From positions 16,424,501 to 16,488,500 of the forward strand of contig NC_135553.1 of NCBI RefSeq assembly GCF_964340395.1: 64,000 bases of DNA. The letters run 5' to 3'. How positions within the stretch are numbered: the first letter of the stretch is position 1; each line of letters begins with the position of its first letter. The notes under the pieces were generated by a model. It did not search any database and was not told the DNA's origin. It saw nothing but the letters and a program-made list of their open reading frames with translations. Source of the DNA: Glandiceps talaboti (lineage: Eukaryota; Hemichordata; Enteropneusta; Spengelidae). Below, in pieces: positions 63,361-64,000 of this stretch. Both the position numbers and the translations under genes were made by a program.

Positions 63361-64000
63361 GTAAGAAATAAAACTTTACCTTCTCTTCGTAGGTTTATCA
63401 TTTATCATTTACTATAAACATTCATATGAATATTACACTTTCTGATCATTTACACTGAAAAACAAGTTATCTTTCTCCATGTCAATTTGCATAATGTCAG
63501 GAATATCAACCCTTCCATCGATGACGTCATCGCACTTGCTATTGTCAGGCCCTTGTCATGACTTTCTATAGTATGACATCTGCATTAAAAGTATCAGTAG
63601 TCGAATGTGAGAGCAGGGTAATCAAACATTGGAACCCGTCATCGAATACTAAAAGAAAAACAGGTTGTCAGACACGACATTTCTCTGACTGACCACGAGG
63701 TGGCGCATGAGGGTTATTGTCTGTTAAAGCCTGTTGTTAAATCACATTTTCTATGCACTGACGTAGAATAGAATGTGTATATTCAATCTGAATTGTCAAA
63801 GAATCTCCTCTCGTCATCCAAGGACATCATTATCAGGATGGTTGTGTGTGATATTAGTCTACAGTGCAGTCCCTTGATTATTAAAAGATACTAAAAGACA
63901 GTTTTCTATTTTTTATAGAATCCAGTCTAAACCTCTTCATTGTTTGTAAACGTTTGTGTATATTGGACGTTGCTAATACTAATTAGCAAAATTGAATATT
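63361..64000 (+). other. Right-edge intron of the pentraxin-like gene
   Basis: No clear exon. A weak candidate starts at 63919 after a TTTTATAG acceptor and reads ESSLNLFIV in phase 1, ending at a possible donor GTAAAC, but there is no supporting similarity. Confidence 0.35.

Overview
Organism and overall character. This is AT-rich animal DNA with multi-exon genes, GT-AG introns from a few hundred bases to 16 kb, many microsatellites, satellites and short inverted-repeat transposons, and very frequent self-complementary tacatgta words. Gene content (a SEC14L1/5-type protein, a pentraxin-like secreted protein) and repeat style suggest an invertebrate, most likely a marine deuterostome such as a hemichordate, echinoderm or cephalochordate. 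The species cannot be fixed from sequence alone, and no bacterial or viral genes were recognised.

Layout. (1) Positions 1026-42791, minus strand: the first nine coding exons of a SEC14L1/SEC14L5-like gene (PRELI/MSF1 domain, CRAL-TRIO N domain, start of the Sec14 domain), about 409 residues, running off the left edge. Two introns of about 16 kb hold most of the transposon-like sequence. (2) 42792-43759: a divergent intergenic region of about 1 kb, probably a shared promoter. (3) 43760-56675, plus strand: a complete 15-exon gene for a secreted, heavily N-glycosylated 633-residue protein. It resembles the GH99/GH71 group of endo-acting glycoside hydrolases and has a C-terminal beta-rich region. 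All 15 splice junctions keep frame. (4) 56676-59883: intergenic, with decayed copies of the last exon just after the stop. (5) 59884 to the right edge, plus strand: the 5' part of a secreted pentraxin/LamG-like gene (signal peptide exon, two domain exons), followed by three tandem copies of a 33-nt exon that encodes an Asn/Thr-rich 11-residue unit. The three copies differ only at silent positions in the proposed frame.

Repeats. Inverted-repeat elements include a 335/325-bp pair, a TTAAAGTGGCCAT-ended family with four copies, a TAGTCCCCAC element, a TAGTCTCGGTTACC element with a 10-bp target duplication, and several foldbacks. Tandem arrays include a 90-bp satellite (34.6-35.4 kb) that creates a long spurious ORF, and a 29-bp minisatellite of about 65 copies filling an intron of the hydrolase gene from its splice donor.

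The genes do not form an obvious pathway. Two encode exported proteins and one encodes a lipid-transfer-type cytoplasmic protein. The most unusual feature is the microexon array in the pentraxin-like gene.
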